Under the pieces are notes generated by a model. That model saw nothing but the letters and a program-made list of their open reading frames with translations, was not told the origin of the DNA and ran no database searches. DNA of 64,000 nucleotides from NCBI RefSeq assembly GCF_018889995.1, contig NZ_CP076547.1, positions 3,150,493-3,214,492 of the forward strand, in the 5' to 3' direction. Source of the stretch: Subtercola sp. PAMC28395 (lineage in GTDB: Bacteria > Actinomycetota > Actinomycetes > Actinomycetales > Microbacteriaceae). Both the position numbers and the translations under genes were made by a program. Positions 26,255 to 35,220 of this stretch are shown in pieces. Position 1 is the stretch's first letter, and the number at the start of each line of letters is the position of its first letter.

Positions 26255-28642
26255 ATGGGCAGGACACGCGTGACAGCCACGATCCAGGTCGAAGGCGTCA
26301 CGCCAACCGCTATCGCCGGGCCCCGCGTACGTCGCGACATTCAAGGACTCCGCGCCATAGCCGTCATAGCGGTAGTGCTCGATCATCTGCTGCACTGGCC
26401 AAGTGGCGGTTTCGCCGGCGTCGACATCTTCTTCGTGATCTCGGGTTTCCTGATCACCGGCATCCTGCTTCGAATGCATGACACGGCGGCCACGAACGCG
26501 CCAGGCTCACACTCTTTCACCGACTTCTACACACGCCGCATCCGCAGGATCGTTCCCGCCGCAGTGACGGTTCTCGTCGTGACCACGACGCTCGGCTTTC
26601 TCTTGTTCAACCGCGGCAAGGCGCTGTCGACGCTCTGGGATGCCGTCTTCGCATTCTTCTTCGTCTCGAACTGGCATTTCGCAGCGACCGGAACCGATTA
26701 CTTCCAGGCCGGAGACTCGCTTTCTCCCCTGCAGCACTTCTGGTCTCTGTCACTAGAGGAACAGTTCTACCTCGTCTGGCCCGTGCTCGTCCTGGGGTGC
26801 CTTGCACTCGGGGCGCGGTTCACCCGTTCGTCGCTGCGGGACGGGTCACAGCAGCAGGGGTCGCTGCGGGGCGGGTCAGAGCAGCAGGGGTCGCTGCAGG
26901 ACAGGTCACAGCAGGGCGGGTCGCTGCAGGACAGGTCACAGCAAGGCGGGTCGCAGTGGCACCCGAATCTTCCTGGACGGCTCATCGTCTGGGCAGTCGT
27001 CGCTGCCGTCGTGGTGGTTTCATTTTCGTTCAGCCTTACCGAGACCGCCACACACCCCACCGCAGCCTACTTCTCGACGTTCTCCCGCGCGTGGGAACTG
27101 GGAGCGGGAGCTCTTCTCGCCATCTCCGCGCCCTTGTTCGCCAGGATGCCCCGCGCCCTCTGCGTGCTTCTCGCATGGGTTGGCTCCATCATCCTGATCG
27201 CTTCCCTCTTCGTCATCGACGACACGCTTCCCTTCCCCGCGCCGTGGGCCGCACTGCCGGTGGGCGCGACCCTCCTGGTCATCGCCGCAGGTATCCGGGG
27301 CTCGACGACAGGGCTCTTTCCCCTCACGAACCCGGTGAGCGTGTTCGTCGGCAACCTCTCGTATTCGCTCTACCTCTGGCACCTGCCGGTGATCGTGTTC
27401 GCCCTGCTCTTTCTCCCGGCGCCGACACTCGAGAACACCCTGATCATCGGTGCCCTCATTCTCGCGGTGTCGCTCGTTTCATACTTCCTGATCGAGCAGC
27501 CCCTCCACCGATCACCGTGGTTGCAGTCGTTCGACTCGGGGCCGCACACATCAGGGCCGTACACATCAGGGCCACACACATCAGAGCCACCCACCCACGA
27601 CACCGACGGCGTGACGCGCCGACAGGCGCGTTCGGCAGCGTGGCAGGAGTGGCGCGACCGGTTCGGAACCCAGTTCATCCTTTCGACGGTGGGACTCGTC
27701 GCCGTGGTCGCTGTGATCGCTGTGTCTATCGAGGTGTCACTTCGTGATGCACCGTTGCCCGGCGCACCGGTCTCCAGCAGCCTTGCTGTTCCCGATCAGG
27801 ATCCCACCGTCGCCCTGCAGGCAGACCTGGCCTCAGCGGCTTCGTCATCAGCATGGCCGAGCGACCTTTCACCGTCACTCGACGACGCGATTTCACGCAC
27901 GTCGAGCGACAACCCGGCAAATAGCTGTTTCGCCGTAGGAGACACGCCGAATTTCGACGATTGCACCTGGGGCAGCCACAGTGCCCCGAATCACCTGTAT
28001 CTGGTGGGCGATTCGACGGCGCTTGCGTATGCACCCGCTTTCAAGGAGATCGCCGAGGCCAGCGCCGGCTTGTGGCAGGTGACGGCCGTGGGGCTCTACG
28101 GCTGCCGATTCACCGATGTATTGGTGCAGAATGACGGGTCTGGTGTGATGGATGTGTGCACGCAGCGAAAGGATGACATCGCTGCGAAGATCGCTGCAGA
28201 CGCACCCCGACTCGTCGTCGTCTCGAATGCCTTTGCACTCGGTAAATCGAGCGCCGGCACCCCCTTGAGTGTTGACGACATCACGACTTCTACCCTCGCG
28301 GAGAGTGCGAAATACAATGCTGCGGGCCGATTGGTATACCTCGCACCGCCACCGCTTGGCTCTGACCTGGGTCGCTGCTACTCACAGGTGTCGAGCCCGC
28401 AGGACTGTAATGCCGGTATCGACCAGGCCTGGCAGGATTTCGCCGGCGCCACCGAAGCAGCCGCAAGCGCCAACGGAGACCACTTCGTGACATCGCTGCC
28501 GTTCAGCTGCTCGAACGGCGTGTGCCCGGCTTTCGCCGGAACCCTTCCGACGAAGTACGACTCGGTGCACCTCACGGCGGAATATTCGGCGCACATCGGC
28601 CCGGTCATCCAGCAGGAATTTGTTGCTCTCGGTCTGATGTGA
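26255..28642 (+). CDS. OatA-like acyltransferase 3 / SGNH protein
   Basis: A 795-residue membrane enzyme. The N-terminal half is an acyltransferase family 3 domain: RRDIQGLRAIAVIAVVLDH with the catalytic His, GGFAGVDIFFVISGFLITG, and FYTRRIRRIVPA, with about ten membrane segments. The C-terminal part from about residue 500 is an extracellular SGNH hydrolase-like domain: YLVGDSTALAYAP (Ser near 587) and DSVHLT (Asp near 769, His near 772). Such two-part proteins O-acetylate cell-surface polysaccharide or peptidoglycan. Two repeat tracts (30-bp and 15-bp units) sit in the first cytoplasmic loop and in the linker before the last membrane segment. Confidence 0.9.
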   Translation: MGRTRVTATIQVEGVTPTAIAGPRVRRDIQGLRAIAVIAVVLDHLLHWPSGGFAGVDIFFVISGFLITGILLRMHDTAATNAPGSHSFTDFYTRRIRRIVPAAVTVLVVTTTLGFLLFNRGKALSTLWDAVFAFFFVSNWHFAATGTDYFQAGDSLSPLQHFWSLSLEEQFYLVWPVLVLGCLALGARFTRSSLRDGSQQQGSLRGGSEQQGSLQDRSQQGGSLQDRSQQGGSQWHPNLPGRLIVWAVVAAVVVVSFSFSLTETATHPTAAYFSTFSRAWELGAGALLAISAPLFARMPRALCVLLAWVGSIILIASLFVIDDTLPFPAPWAALPVGATLLVIAAGIRGSTTGLFPLTNPVSVFVGNLSYSLYLWHLPVIVFALLFLPAPTLENTLIIGALILAVSLVSYFLIEQPLHRSPWLQSFDSGPHTSGPYTSGPHTSEPPTHDTDGVTRRQARSAAWQEWRDRFGTQFILSTVGLVAVVAVIAVSIEVSLRDAPLPGAPVSSSLAVPDQDPTVALQADLASAASSSAWPSDLSPSLDDAISRTSSDNPANSCFAVGDTPNFDDCTWGSHSAPNHLYLVGDSTALAYAPAFKEIAEASAGLWQVTAVGLYGCRFTDVLVQNDGSGVMDVCTQRKDDIAAKIAADAPRLVVVSNAFALGKSSAGTPLSVDDITTSTLAESAKYNAAGRLVYLAPPPLGSDLGRCYSQVSSPQDCNAGIDQAWQDFAGATEAAASANGDHFVTSLPFSCSNGVCPAFAGTLPTKYDSVHLTAEYSAHIGPVIQQEFVALGLM
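26831..26950 (+). repeat. 30-bp tandem repeat in acyltransferase gene
   Basis: Four exact-length units starting TCGCTGCGGGACGGGTCACA encode ten-residue repeats of the form RDGSQQQGSL or QDRSQQGGSL, in a loop between two membrane segments. Confidence 0.92.
27538..27587 (+). repeat. 15-bp tandem repeat in acyltransferase gene
   Basis: Three to four units of GGGCCGCACACATCA encode GPHTS/GPYTS repeats in the cytoplasmic linker before the final membrane segment. Confidence 0.88.
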
Positions 28643-28689
28643 CGCGCGGAGTCACAACAGGTGCGAGTGATTGCGGCAGCACCTCATGG

Positions 28690-28785
28690 CGGGCACACGT
28701 CATTGCAGACACACGTCACTTCAGGCACACATCACTGCAGGCACACATCACTGCAGGCACACGTCACTACAGGTACACATCACTG
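28690..28785 (+). repeat. 16-bp tandem array between acyltransferase and HNH genes
   Basis: Six units of CAGGCACACATCACTG, two of them identical. The array runs 6 bases into the 3' end of the HNH gene (stop at 28780-28782). Units are directly abutting, with no spacers. Confidence 0.92.
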
Positions 28786-30405
28786 AAGACTGGTGCGGCG
28801 TTGCGTGCAGGGGCGCGGCGTTTGCCTCCAGTCGACACAGGGCGGAGGGATGATGTGCGGCACTCCGTCGCGCATGACCATTCGCCAGCCTGACTTGTGC
28901 ACATTTGCATGGTGAAAATGACAGAGGAGCACCCCGTTGTCGATGTCTGTAGGCCCGCGAGGGTGATACTCAGTGAGCCAGGGCGTGACGTGGTGCGTTT
29001 CGGCCCACGACGGCGGTCGTTCACAGCCCGGCCACACGCACCCTCCGTCGCGAACTGCAAGGGCCCGATTCTGCGCGGCGGTGAACAGGCGCCGGGTCTT
29101 GCCGTGCTGCATCACTCGGCCATTCTCGCCCAGGAGAGTAGTGATGAAGTCACCGTGACACAGCAATTGCCGAACCGTGGAAACGGGAACAGGCTCGACG
29201 AGACCATCGATCCATCCCACACCCCGCCCACTCACAACATCAGAAAGCGACGCGTGGAGGTTGACCGTGGGCCTGGCCCCATTGAGGCGCGGCATCTCGG
29301 GGAGACCGGCAGCTTTGACGAGCAGTTCGGTGAAACCGTCGAGCAAGAGCTGTGGCCTCGTGCGTGGCTCCACGAGTGTCGGGTCACCACCGACGTTGGT
29401 CTCAGCCTCGGTCTGGATTCCAGTTTCGGCCTCAGCTCCAGCAGCTCCACCTGAAAATGAGGGTCTGGTGCGCGGACTCAGAAAGGACTCGGCGAGAGCC
29501 AGCCACTTGGCCGCGACATCTGGCGGCAACAGCCCGGCGATCTTGTACCAACCCGAAGGCAGCGACGTCAACGTCATGCCGCGCTTCTCCTGCAGATCCT
29601 CGTCGCGGGGCTCTGCACCGTCTGGGTCCAGGTGTTCGCGCAACCGCGTCGCCAGCAGGTCGACCTCATCTGCGGTGAAGCCCGTGCCCCCGTCGACGAG
29701 AGGACGGGCAGCAAGCACGAGCGTATCTTCAGCTTCGTGCAGGTCTGCGCCGAAGCCTGATCGTCTCGCAGCCTGGGTGAGTTTCTCTGTGATCACCGCC
29801 GCCGCGTCCACATTGATCAAACCCTCGATGAGCGCCTTCTCTACCGCTGGGAAATTCGATTCGTTGCTCGTGCCTATGAGACTCATCGTCGATTGTGCTG
29901 CCGCCGCCAGCGTGATGCGCCCTTTTGCGCTGTGAATCGAAACCCCGGTCAGTCGGGCGACCAGTTTCGGCACCGTCGGCACGCCGTGCCGCACAGTAAG
30001 CCGCGCATCGCCCCGTTCGGGTTCAGACCGTTCGGCAATCAGCCCAGCGAACCTCACTCGGGCGGCATCGGCCACCCTGCCAAGCTTTTCGGCGAGTACG
30101 GTTGCAGCCACGACCTCGTCGTCAGCAAGGCCAAATGGTGCCACCGCATCGAATGCCCCGATACCGTCAAGGTCGGCGACAACCGCGATGAGCCCCTCTG
30201 CCACGCTCGAGAGCGGCACTTCATAAGATCTCTCTGCTGGGCCATACTGTGCCGGCACTCCCGACCGCGGTGCCGCAGCGGAAAGCCCTGCCGCACCGGA
30301 GAAGCCTGCCGCCCCGGAGAGCCCTGCCGCACCGGAGAACCCTGCCGCGGTGGGGCGCGGATCGGGCTCAGCCGCGGAGGGGGAATCCTCCTGCAAATCG
30401 GTCAT
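28780..30405 (-). CDS. DUF222 / HNH endonuclease domain protein (13E12 type)
   Basis: A 541-residue protein from ATG 30405 (a GTG at 30438 is also possible). The large N-terminal part is DUF222, and the C terminus has an HNH motif: RDGGCVWPGCERPPSWAETHH, then DNGVLLCHFHHANVH. The Cys pairs and His residues for zinc and metal binding are present, so the nuclease looks intact. These proteins occur in many copies in actinobacterial genomes and their role is unsettled. Near the N terminus four six-residue repeats (AAGFSG, AAGLSG) are encoded by an 18-bp unit. The last bases fall within the 28690-28785 array. Confidence 0.88.
   Translation of the reverse strand: MTDLQEDSPSAAEPDPRPTAAGFSGAAGLSGAAGFSGAAGLSAAAPRSGVPAQYGPAERSYEVPLSSVAEGLIAVVADLDGIGAFDAVAPFGLADDEVVAATVLAEKLGRVADAARVRFAGLIAERSEPERGDARLTVRHGVPTVPKLVARLTGVSIHSAKGRITLAAAAQSTMSLIGTSNESNFPAVEKALIEGLINVDAAAVITEKLTQAARRSGFGADLHEAEDTLVLAARPLVDGGTGFTADEVDLLATRLREHLDPDGAEPRDEDLQEKRGMTLTSLPSGWYKIAGLLPPDVAAKWLALAESFLSPRTRPSFSGGAAGAEAETGIQTEAETNVGGDPTLVEPRTRPQLLLDGFTELLVKAAGLPEMPRLNGARPTVNLHASLSDVVSGRGVGWIDGLVEPVPVSTVRQLLCHGDFITTLLGENGRVMQHGKTRRLFTAAQNRALAVRDGGCVWPGCERPPSWAETHHVTPWLTEYHPRGPTDIDNGVLLCHFHHANVHKSGWRMVMRDGVPHIIPPPCVDWRQTPRPCTQRRTSLQ
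30284..30355 (-). repeat. 18-bp tandem repeat at 5' end of HNH gene
   Basis: Four units of GCCCTGCCGCACCGGAGA (plus strand) encode AAGFSG/AAGLSG repeats ahead of the DUF222 domain. Confidence 0.85.
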
Positions 30406-30539
30406 GCATGAAGCATCGCACCAACCACTGACATTCACTCATCTATTGCTTGTCGGCGAGGAACAAGCGGAGCCGCGCTGCCAGGGACGTGTGATGCGGG
30501 AGCATCAGAGACCGTGGATCAACAAAGCGATCGCGTCAT

Positions 30540-30716
30540 CTGCGAGGCTGCGTCACCTGTGTCACCGGCGTGAGCCGCGGGCCTGTCACCTGCGTCACCT
30601 GCGCCACCGGCGTCACCGGCGTGACCGGCGTGAGCTGCGGGCCGGCGTGAGCCGCGGGCCTGTCACCTGCGTCACCTGCGTCGCCCGCGTCAGCTGCGGG
30701 CCTGCGTCAACAGCGA
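30540..30716 (+). repeat. GTCACCTGCGTCACC-type degenerate repeat between HNH and TetR genes
   Basis: Units of 9-15 bp (GTCACCTGC, GTCACCGGC, GTGAGCCGCGGGCCT) fill the gap. Longer blocks such as GTGAGCCGCGGGCCTGTCAC occur twice, showing nested duplication. It reaches into the last codons of the TetR gene (stop at 30690). Confidence 0.8.
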
Positions 30717-31406
30717 AAGTCCCCCGAGGAGCAGTGTGAGTCCGAATTCGAACGCTGCTGTTCCGTTCGCCGGGCTCACCCCACCCCCCGTCGCGTGCAC
30801 TTCACTCGCGGATTCGGGACCAACAGCGTGGGCAGGCGCTACAACCCCGAGGCTGTCGGCCTGCAACCTCTGTTGCTCGTGCCAGACATGACCGAGCACA
30901 TAGTGCAACAGGGCGGCGGCCGACGCCTCGCTCGTCTGTGCGTCAAATCCCCCGCTGGCGATCGCCGCTGCCAACCGAAGGTGCGCTTCGCCTGCTCCAA
31001 GTCCCAGCGCCAGTGTGCTCGACACGACTTCGGCACTGTCTCGATACGCAAGCAGCGCGTCACGCAGCGCCAGAGCCTCTGCCCGGGTTGCCAGCTGCCA
31101 GGATGCCCGTTCTGAAGCCGCGGCGCTCACGCCATCCCTTGCTTGTGCCCCATCTCGCATCACATCTCGCGCCGCATCTGGCACCCGCGCCCCCGCGATG
31201 ATCCGGTCGGCGACCGCGGCCAGAAGCGCCTGCTTGTTCTCGAAGTGCCAGTAGAGCGCACTCGGTTGCACGTCGAGCTTCGCCGCAAGTCGACGCATGG
31301 TGAGGTCGGGCAGGCCCAATTCGTCGAGGATGCCGAGTGCGGCATCCACAACATCGACCCGGGAGTGACGGGTCGACCTGGCGGTCGTTGCGGGATCAGT
31401 GTTCAT
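30690..31406 (-). CDS. TetR-family repressor, probable BioQ-like biotin regulator
   Basis: A 238-residue protein from ATG 31406. The helix-turn-helix is TMRRLAAKLDVQPSALYWHFENKQALL near residues 35-65, and the C-terminal half is a TetR_C-type ligand-binding domain. It is transcribed away from bioY. Directly between the two genes are two TGAAC-N3-GTTCA palindromes, the operator type published for BioQ of corynebacteria and mycobacteria. It is therefore the likely repressor of the bioY operon and of itself. The BioQ assignment rests on operator and context, not on protein alignment. An extended start at 31430 would overlap the operator. Confidence 0.8.
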   Translation of the reverse strand: MNTDPATTARSTRHSRVDVVDAALGILDELGLPDLTMRRLAAKLDVQPSALYWHFENKQALLAAVADRIIAGARVPDAARDVMRDGAQARDGVSAAASERASWQLATRAEALALRDALLAYRDSAEVVSSTLALGLGAGEAHLRLAAAIASGGFDAQTSEASAAALLHYVLGHVWHEQQRLQADSLGVVAPAHAVGPESASEVHATGGGVSPANGTAAFEFGLTLLLGGLSLLTQARS

Positions 31407-31429
31407 CGCGACGACTCTAGCAGCTATCA

Positions 31430-31457
31430 TGAACAGCGTTCAGGTGAACACTGTTCA
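31430..31457 (+). promoter_or_regulatory. tandem BioQ-type operators
   Basis: Two 13-bp palindromes, TGAACAGCGTTCA (31430-31442) and TGAACACTGTTCA (31445-31457), lie with centres 15 bp apart. Together they also form a larger near-palindrome, 31431-31456. A possible -10 box TATCAT (31425-31430) for the bioY operon abuts the first site, so binding would block the promoter. The form TGAAC-N3-GTTAC/GTTCA is that described for BioQ. Confidence 0.75.
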
Positions 31458-31502
31458 TGACGAGGCCGTTCATGACAACGCTGCTCACGACAACACTGTT
31501 CC
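31438..31502 (+). repeat. 15-bp tandem repeat continuing from the operator
   Basis: Units GTTCAGGTGAACACT, GTTCATGACGAGGCC, GTTCATGACAACGCT and GCTCACGACAACACT follow each other with exact 15-bp spacing. The first unit is part of the operator pair, so the array may have arisen by copying operator DNA into the leader of the bioY mRNA. Confidence 0.75.
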
Positions 31503-31590
31503 ACCGAGCCACAAGTGCCTACCCACACTCGCCTCACCACAATCGCCCCACCACACTCGCCTCACCACCACACCGCAGCAGGAGCTCACG

Positions 31591-32220
31591 ATGACCCGAC
31601 AGCCCCGCACCACAAGCCGCCCCATAACCCGCCCCGCAACTCGCATCACCACTCGCGACATCACCAAGATCGCTGTCTTCGCCGCGATCATCGCCGTGCT
31701 GGGCATCCCGAGCGCGATTCCGGCGTTCAACGGCGCAGTACCCATCACGGCGCAGACTCTGGGCGTGATGCTCGCCGGAGCGATTCTCGGTTCGTGGCGC
31801 GGTGCGGCCGCCGTCACCGTCTTCGAAGTACTCGTGCTGATCGGCCTGCCGCTGCTCTCGGGCGGCCGCGGTGGCGCCGGGGTCTTCGTGGGCCCCTCGG
31901 CGGGCTACCTGATCGGCTGGATCGTCGGCGCCTTCGTGATCGGAGCCATCGTGCGTGCTGACCGCCTCAGACCGACCTGGTACCGCACTGCGCTCGGCTG
32001 CGTCGTCGGCGGCATCGGTGTGGTGTACGCCTTCGGGATCCCGGTCCAGGCGTTCGTCCTCGGCTTGCCACTGAGCTCCGCCGCGTTGTCAGCGCTGGCG
32101 TTCATCCCGGGCGATCTGATCAAGGTGATCGTGACGACCATCATCACGCTCTCGCTCTGGCGCGCCTACCCTCGCGCCTTCGAAGGCCGGGCCCGCAAGC
32201 CCGTGGCAACGAGCGTGTGA
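31591..32220 (+). CDS. bioY: BioY, biotin-binding S component of an ECF transporter
   Basis: A 209-residue membrane protein with about six membrane segments. Start ATG 31591 is supported by the ribosome site AGGAG at 31580-31584. VPITAQTLGVMLAGAILGSWRGA and GGAGVFVGPSAGYLIGW are the BioY signatures, the last lining the biotin site. The leader from the operator to the start is about 135 bases, partly repetitive. BioMN-type ATPase and EcfT genes follow three genes downstream on the same operon. The GTGA overlap at 32217-32220 couples it to the ligase gene. Confidence 0.94.
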   Translation: MTRQPRTTSRPITRPATRITTRDITKIAVFAAIIAVLGIPSAIPAFNGAVPITAQTLGVMLAGAILGSWRGAAAVTVFEVLVLIGLPLLSGGRGGAGVFVGPSAGYLIGWIVGAFVIGAIVRADRLRPTWYRTALGCVVGGIGVVYAFGIPVQAFVLGLPLSSAALSALAFIPGDLIKVIVTTIITLSLWRAYPRAFEGRARKPVATSV

Positions 32221-33830
32221 CGAACCTGACCACTGCTCGACCGGCCGTGATCTGCGGGTCGCAGGCGCTTTCCGAGACCCAATTGCGTGCCCAAGTGGTC
32301 TCACACGCGCACAGGATGCTCGACGATCGGCGATCGGATGCTGAGATCATCGTCGATGAGCACGCAAACGCTGCTGGAGCGGCACCGACTTCAGGAGAAT
32401 CACGCTCTGGGCTCTTTGCACGAGCTGCCCAAACTCAACGGCTTGTGCCGATCAGACACAGAGACCCGGTGGAGACGATCATCGAGACGCTGGCCGTTCG
32501 CGAGACCGGCGACGTGCCGCTGGTCGGCGACGACCGTTGGTCAGACGAATACTGGGAGCACGTTCAACGGCGGGCCGGAATGGTCAACCTTCGCTCTGAC
32601 ACAGAAATCGGCCACGGCCGCCGCCGCAGCACGAGCACGAGTCGCGACGCCAAAGCCGGTTACGACGCCACGTCTCCCCATGATGCCCATGCCCGTCGTA
32701 ACGCTGAGACCGAAGCAGACCCTTCAGACACCAGCGAAGCCGGCATCGCGTGGGCTACGTTCAGCTCAGGGAGTACCGGCACACCACGGGTGATCATCCG
32801 GTCGGAATCGTCGTGGTCGCAGTCGTTCTCTGCGCTCAGTGACCTGCTCGGTCTGACCGAGAGCGATACGGTCTATCTCCCGGCCCCGCTTGTTTCGTCG
32901 ATGTCGCTCTTCTCTCTCGCTCACGCTCGTGCGACCGGCGCAGCCCTCATCGTGCCCCGCAATCATTCGATCACCCCAGGCGATCTCGAGCGTGCCACGA
33001 TTGTGCACTGCACGCCGATCGCGCTCCGAACAATCGTCGACGCCATCGAGGCGGGTGCTCACCATCGGCTGCGTGCGGCGCTCGTCGGAGGCGCGGCCAT
33101 CGACCCGGGTCTGCGCACCCGGGCTGAAGTCGCTGGAGTGCGCATCGTCTCGTACTACGGGGCCGCCGAACTCTCCTTCGTCGCGGTCGATGTCGACGGC
33201 CACGGCCTACGGGCGTTCCCAGGGGTCGAAACTCGAATCGAAGCGAGAAACCGCAAAGCAGACGGGGGTACTAGCGACACCGCAGCCGGGGTTCTGTGGG
33301 TTCGATCACCCTACTTCGCGGCAGGCTACGTCTCGGCACCGGAGCCTGGGGTTGCAGCATCACAAGAGCCACCGATTGCAACATCGCCAGCGACCCCAGA
33401 CACCGGCGCATTGAGTCGCGACGATCAGGGCTGGGCTACCGTCGGTGACCTCGTGGAGCTCGACACCAGCGGGCGGATGCTTTTCCGTGGCCGTCGTGAC
33501 GGTGCGATACTGACAGCGGCCGCAACAGTGATCCCCGAAGACGTCGAAGCAGCTCTCCGCACAATCGAGGGAGTCGACGATGTGGTTGTCTTCGGTCTCC
33601 CGAACTCGGGCGCGGGCTCTCTCGTCGCCGCTGTCATCGAGACGTCGGCAGACGCCCCCCGACCGAGAATACGAGAACTGAGGGAACAGGCCGAGAACAG
33701 GATGAGCCTCACGCATCTGCCCCGGCGCTGGTATGTCACCGATCGACTACCGCGGAATTCCGCCGGAAAACCTGCACGCGCACAGATTCGTGCCGATGCC
33801 ATCGAAGGAAGGCTGCCCCGCCTTGACTGA
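32217..33830 (+). CDS. AMP-forming acyl-CoA ligase-like enzyme of the bioY operon
   Basis: A 537-residue ANL-superfamily enzyme. GTG 32217 overlaps the bioY stop (GTGA). Motifs: FSSGSTGTPR near 181-190 (P-loop with Arg in place of the usual last Lys), YYGAAELS (A5-like), VGDLVEL with the ribose-binding Asp, and RNSAGKPARAQ with the C-terminal catalytic Lys near 518. It is shorter and more divergent than FadD-type ligases in the N-terminal 150 residues, which include an Ala/Thr/Arg-rich stretch of low conservation. Placed between bioY and bioMN, it may activate a fatty acid or pimelate-like biotin precursor; that is inference. Confidence 0.8.
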   Translation: MTNLTTARPAVICGSQALSETQLRAQVVSHAHRMLDDRRSDAEIIVDEHANAAGAAPTSGESRSGLFARAAQTQRLVPIRHRDPVETIIETLAVRETGDVPLVGDDRWSDEYWEHVQRRAGMVNLRSDTEIGHGRRRSTSTSRDAKAGYDATSPHDAHARRNAETEADPSDTSEAGIAWATFSSGSTGTPRVIIRSESSWSQSFSALSDLLGLTESDTVYLPAPLVSSMSLFSLAHARATGAALIVPRNHSITPGDLERATIVHCTPIALRTIVDAIEAGAHHRLRAALVGGAAIDPGLRTRAEVAGVRIVSYYGAAELSFVAVDVDGHGLRAFPGVETRIEARNRKADGGTSDTAAGVLWVRSPYFAAGYVSAPEPGVAASQEPPIATSPATPDTGALSRDDQGWATVGDLVELDTSGRMLFRGRRDGAILTAAATVIPEDVEAALRTIEGVDDVVVFGLPNSGAGSLVAAVIETSADAPRPRIRELREQAENRMSLTHLPRRWYVTDRLPRNSAGKPARAQIRADAIEGRLPRLD

Positions 33831-35220
33831 CACTGCCGCCTCCGCTTCCAGTGCGCAGAGCGCAACCTGGCCGATGATCGTTGCCGCGCGCCGCTCCCCC
33901 ATCACCACCAAGGGCAGGGATCTGGCGGGAGTCGCGGCCGACGAGCTGGCTTCACCGGTTATCCGGTCGTGTGTCGACGATGCCCACCGGGCCACAGGCT
34001 CGCACCTGGAGATCGGTGACGTTCTGCTGGGCAACTGCATGGGTCCGGGTGGCAACGTGGCCCGGTCTGCAGCATTGGCGGCCGGCCTCGACGTTTCTGT
34101 GCCGGGAATGACCATCGACAGACAGTGCGGCAGCGGACTGTCGGCCATCATCTCTGCCGCAGAGTCGATCCGCGCCGGTGGCAGGCGAATGATTGTCGCA
34201 GGAGGCACAGAGAGCGCTTCGACTGCGCCGCTGCGAGTTCAGGGTGGCGTGGCCTATGCTCGGGCGCCATTCGCCCCGACAGGCTTTCCCGACCCGGAGA
34301 TGGGCCCGGCCGCTGACGCACTCGCCCGGGTCGTCGGGATCGACCGTGCCGCACAGGATGCCTACGCAGAGCGAAGTCACCGACTTGCCGTGTCGGCCAC
34401 GCGAAGCGGAGCGTTCGACGAAGAGATCGTTGCGGTCGACGGCGTACGGGCCGACGATGGTCCGCGCGCCGGCATAGCCGCATTGCTCGGCCGATTCGTA
34501 CCGCTCTATCGATCGCGCGAGCCAGGCAGCGACGACACTCGCACTGCCGGACCTGCGACTGCCGGACCTGCGACTGCCGGGCCTGCGACTGCCGAACACG
34601 GCCAGCACACCGCAGTCCAGCCCGCACCCAGCACCGTGACGGCAGGCAATTCGTGCAGAATCAGTGACGGCGCTGCCGCCGTGGCCTTCGTGCCCGCACA
34701 ATTTCGCGGCACCGCACCCGCCCTGGCACTGAGGGCCCATGCCACCGTCGGCTGCGACCCGGCACTCCCCGGAATCGGTCCTGTCGGGGCTGTCAACCGA
34801 TTGCTGGGCGAGGCCGGGCTGACCATGGCAGACATCGCTGCATTCGAGATCGTCGAAGCCTTTGCGGCTCAAAGTCTGGCTGTGCTCCTGGCTCTCGGAC
34901 TAGCTGAATTCGCTCCAGACGTGCCCGAAAGCCGTGGTCGGAGCCACGGCGCCACCAACGCAGTCGACAGCGACGCCGACGGTGCCACCAACAGCGTCAC
35001 CAACAGCGCCGTGACGACACTTCGAGTGGATGATCGGGTCTGCTCCGACGGCGGCGCACTCGCCCTCGGCCACCCCTGGGGAGCGAGCGGTGCCGTCGGA
35101 GTCGTGCGGCTCTTCTCACGGCTCGTGCGAGGTGGAGCGCCGACGGGAACGCTCGGAATCTCAACAGCCGCAATCGGCGGCGGAATGGGCGTCGCAGCGC
35201 TGTTCGAGGTGGTGCGGTGA
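33823..35220 (+). CDS. divergent thiolase of the bioY operon
   Basis: A 465-residue thiolase-fold protein, starting at TTG 33823 (ribosome site AAGGAAGG upstream; ATG 33796 is an alternative), overlapping the ligase by eight bases. DRQCGSGLSAI near residue 102 keeps the nucleophilic Cys, and ALGHPWGASGA keeps the catalytic His. But the usual NEAFA is VEAFA, and the second catalytic Cys motif CIGGG reads AAIGGG. So two residues normally required for Claisen condensation are changed. A 15-bp repeat (34540-34599) inserts a TAGPA linker in the middle. It may act on the ligase product, in reverse or with altered chemistry. Confidence 0.82.
   Translation: MTDTAASASSAQSATWPMIVAARRSPITTKGRDLAGVAADELASPVIRSCVDDAHRATGSHLEIGDVLLGNCMGPGGNVARSAALAAGLDVSVPGMTIDRQCGSGLSAIISAAESIRAGGRRMIVAGGTESASTAPLRVQGGVAYARAPFAPTGFPDPEMGPAADALARVVGIDRAAQDAYAERSHRLAVSATRSGAFDEEIVAVDGVRADDGPRAGIAALLGRFVPLYRSREPGSDDTRTAGPATAGPATAGPATAEHGQHTAVQPAPSTVTAGNSCRISDGAAAVAFVPAQFRGTAPALALRAHATVGCDPALPGIGPVGAVNRLLGEAGLTMADIAAFEIVEAFAAQSLAVLLALGLAEFAPDVPESRGRSHGATNAVDSDADGATNSVTNSAVTTLRVDDRVCSDGGALALGHPWGASGAVGVVRLFSRLVRGGAPTGTLGISTAAIGGGMGVAALFEVVR
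34540..34599 (+). repeat. 15-bp tandem repeat in thiolase gene
   Basis: Four units of GCGACTGCCGGACCT encode TAGPA repeats between the two thiolase halves. Confidence 0.88.

Noticed and set aside
28690..28785. Possible CRISPR array
   Set aside because: Units of 16 bp abut directly with no spacers, and no cas gene is near. The same holds for all other arrays in the window.
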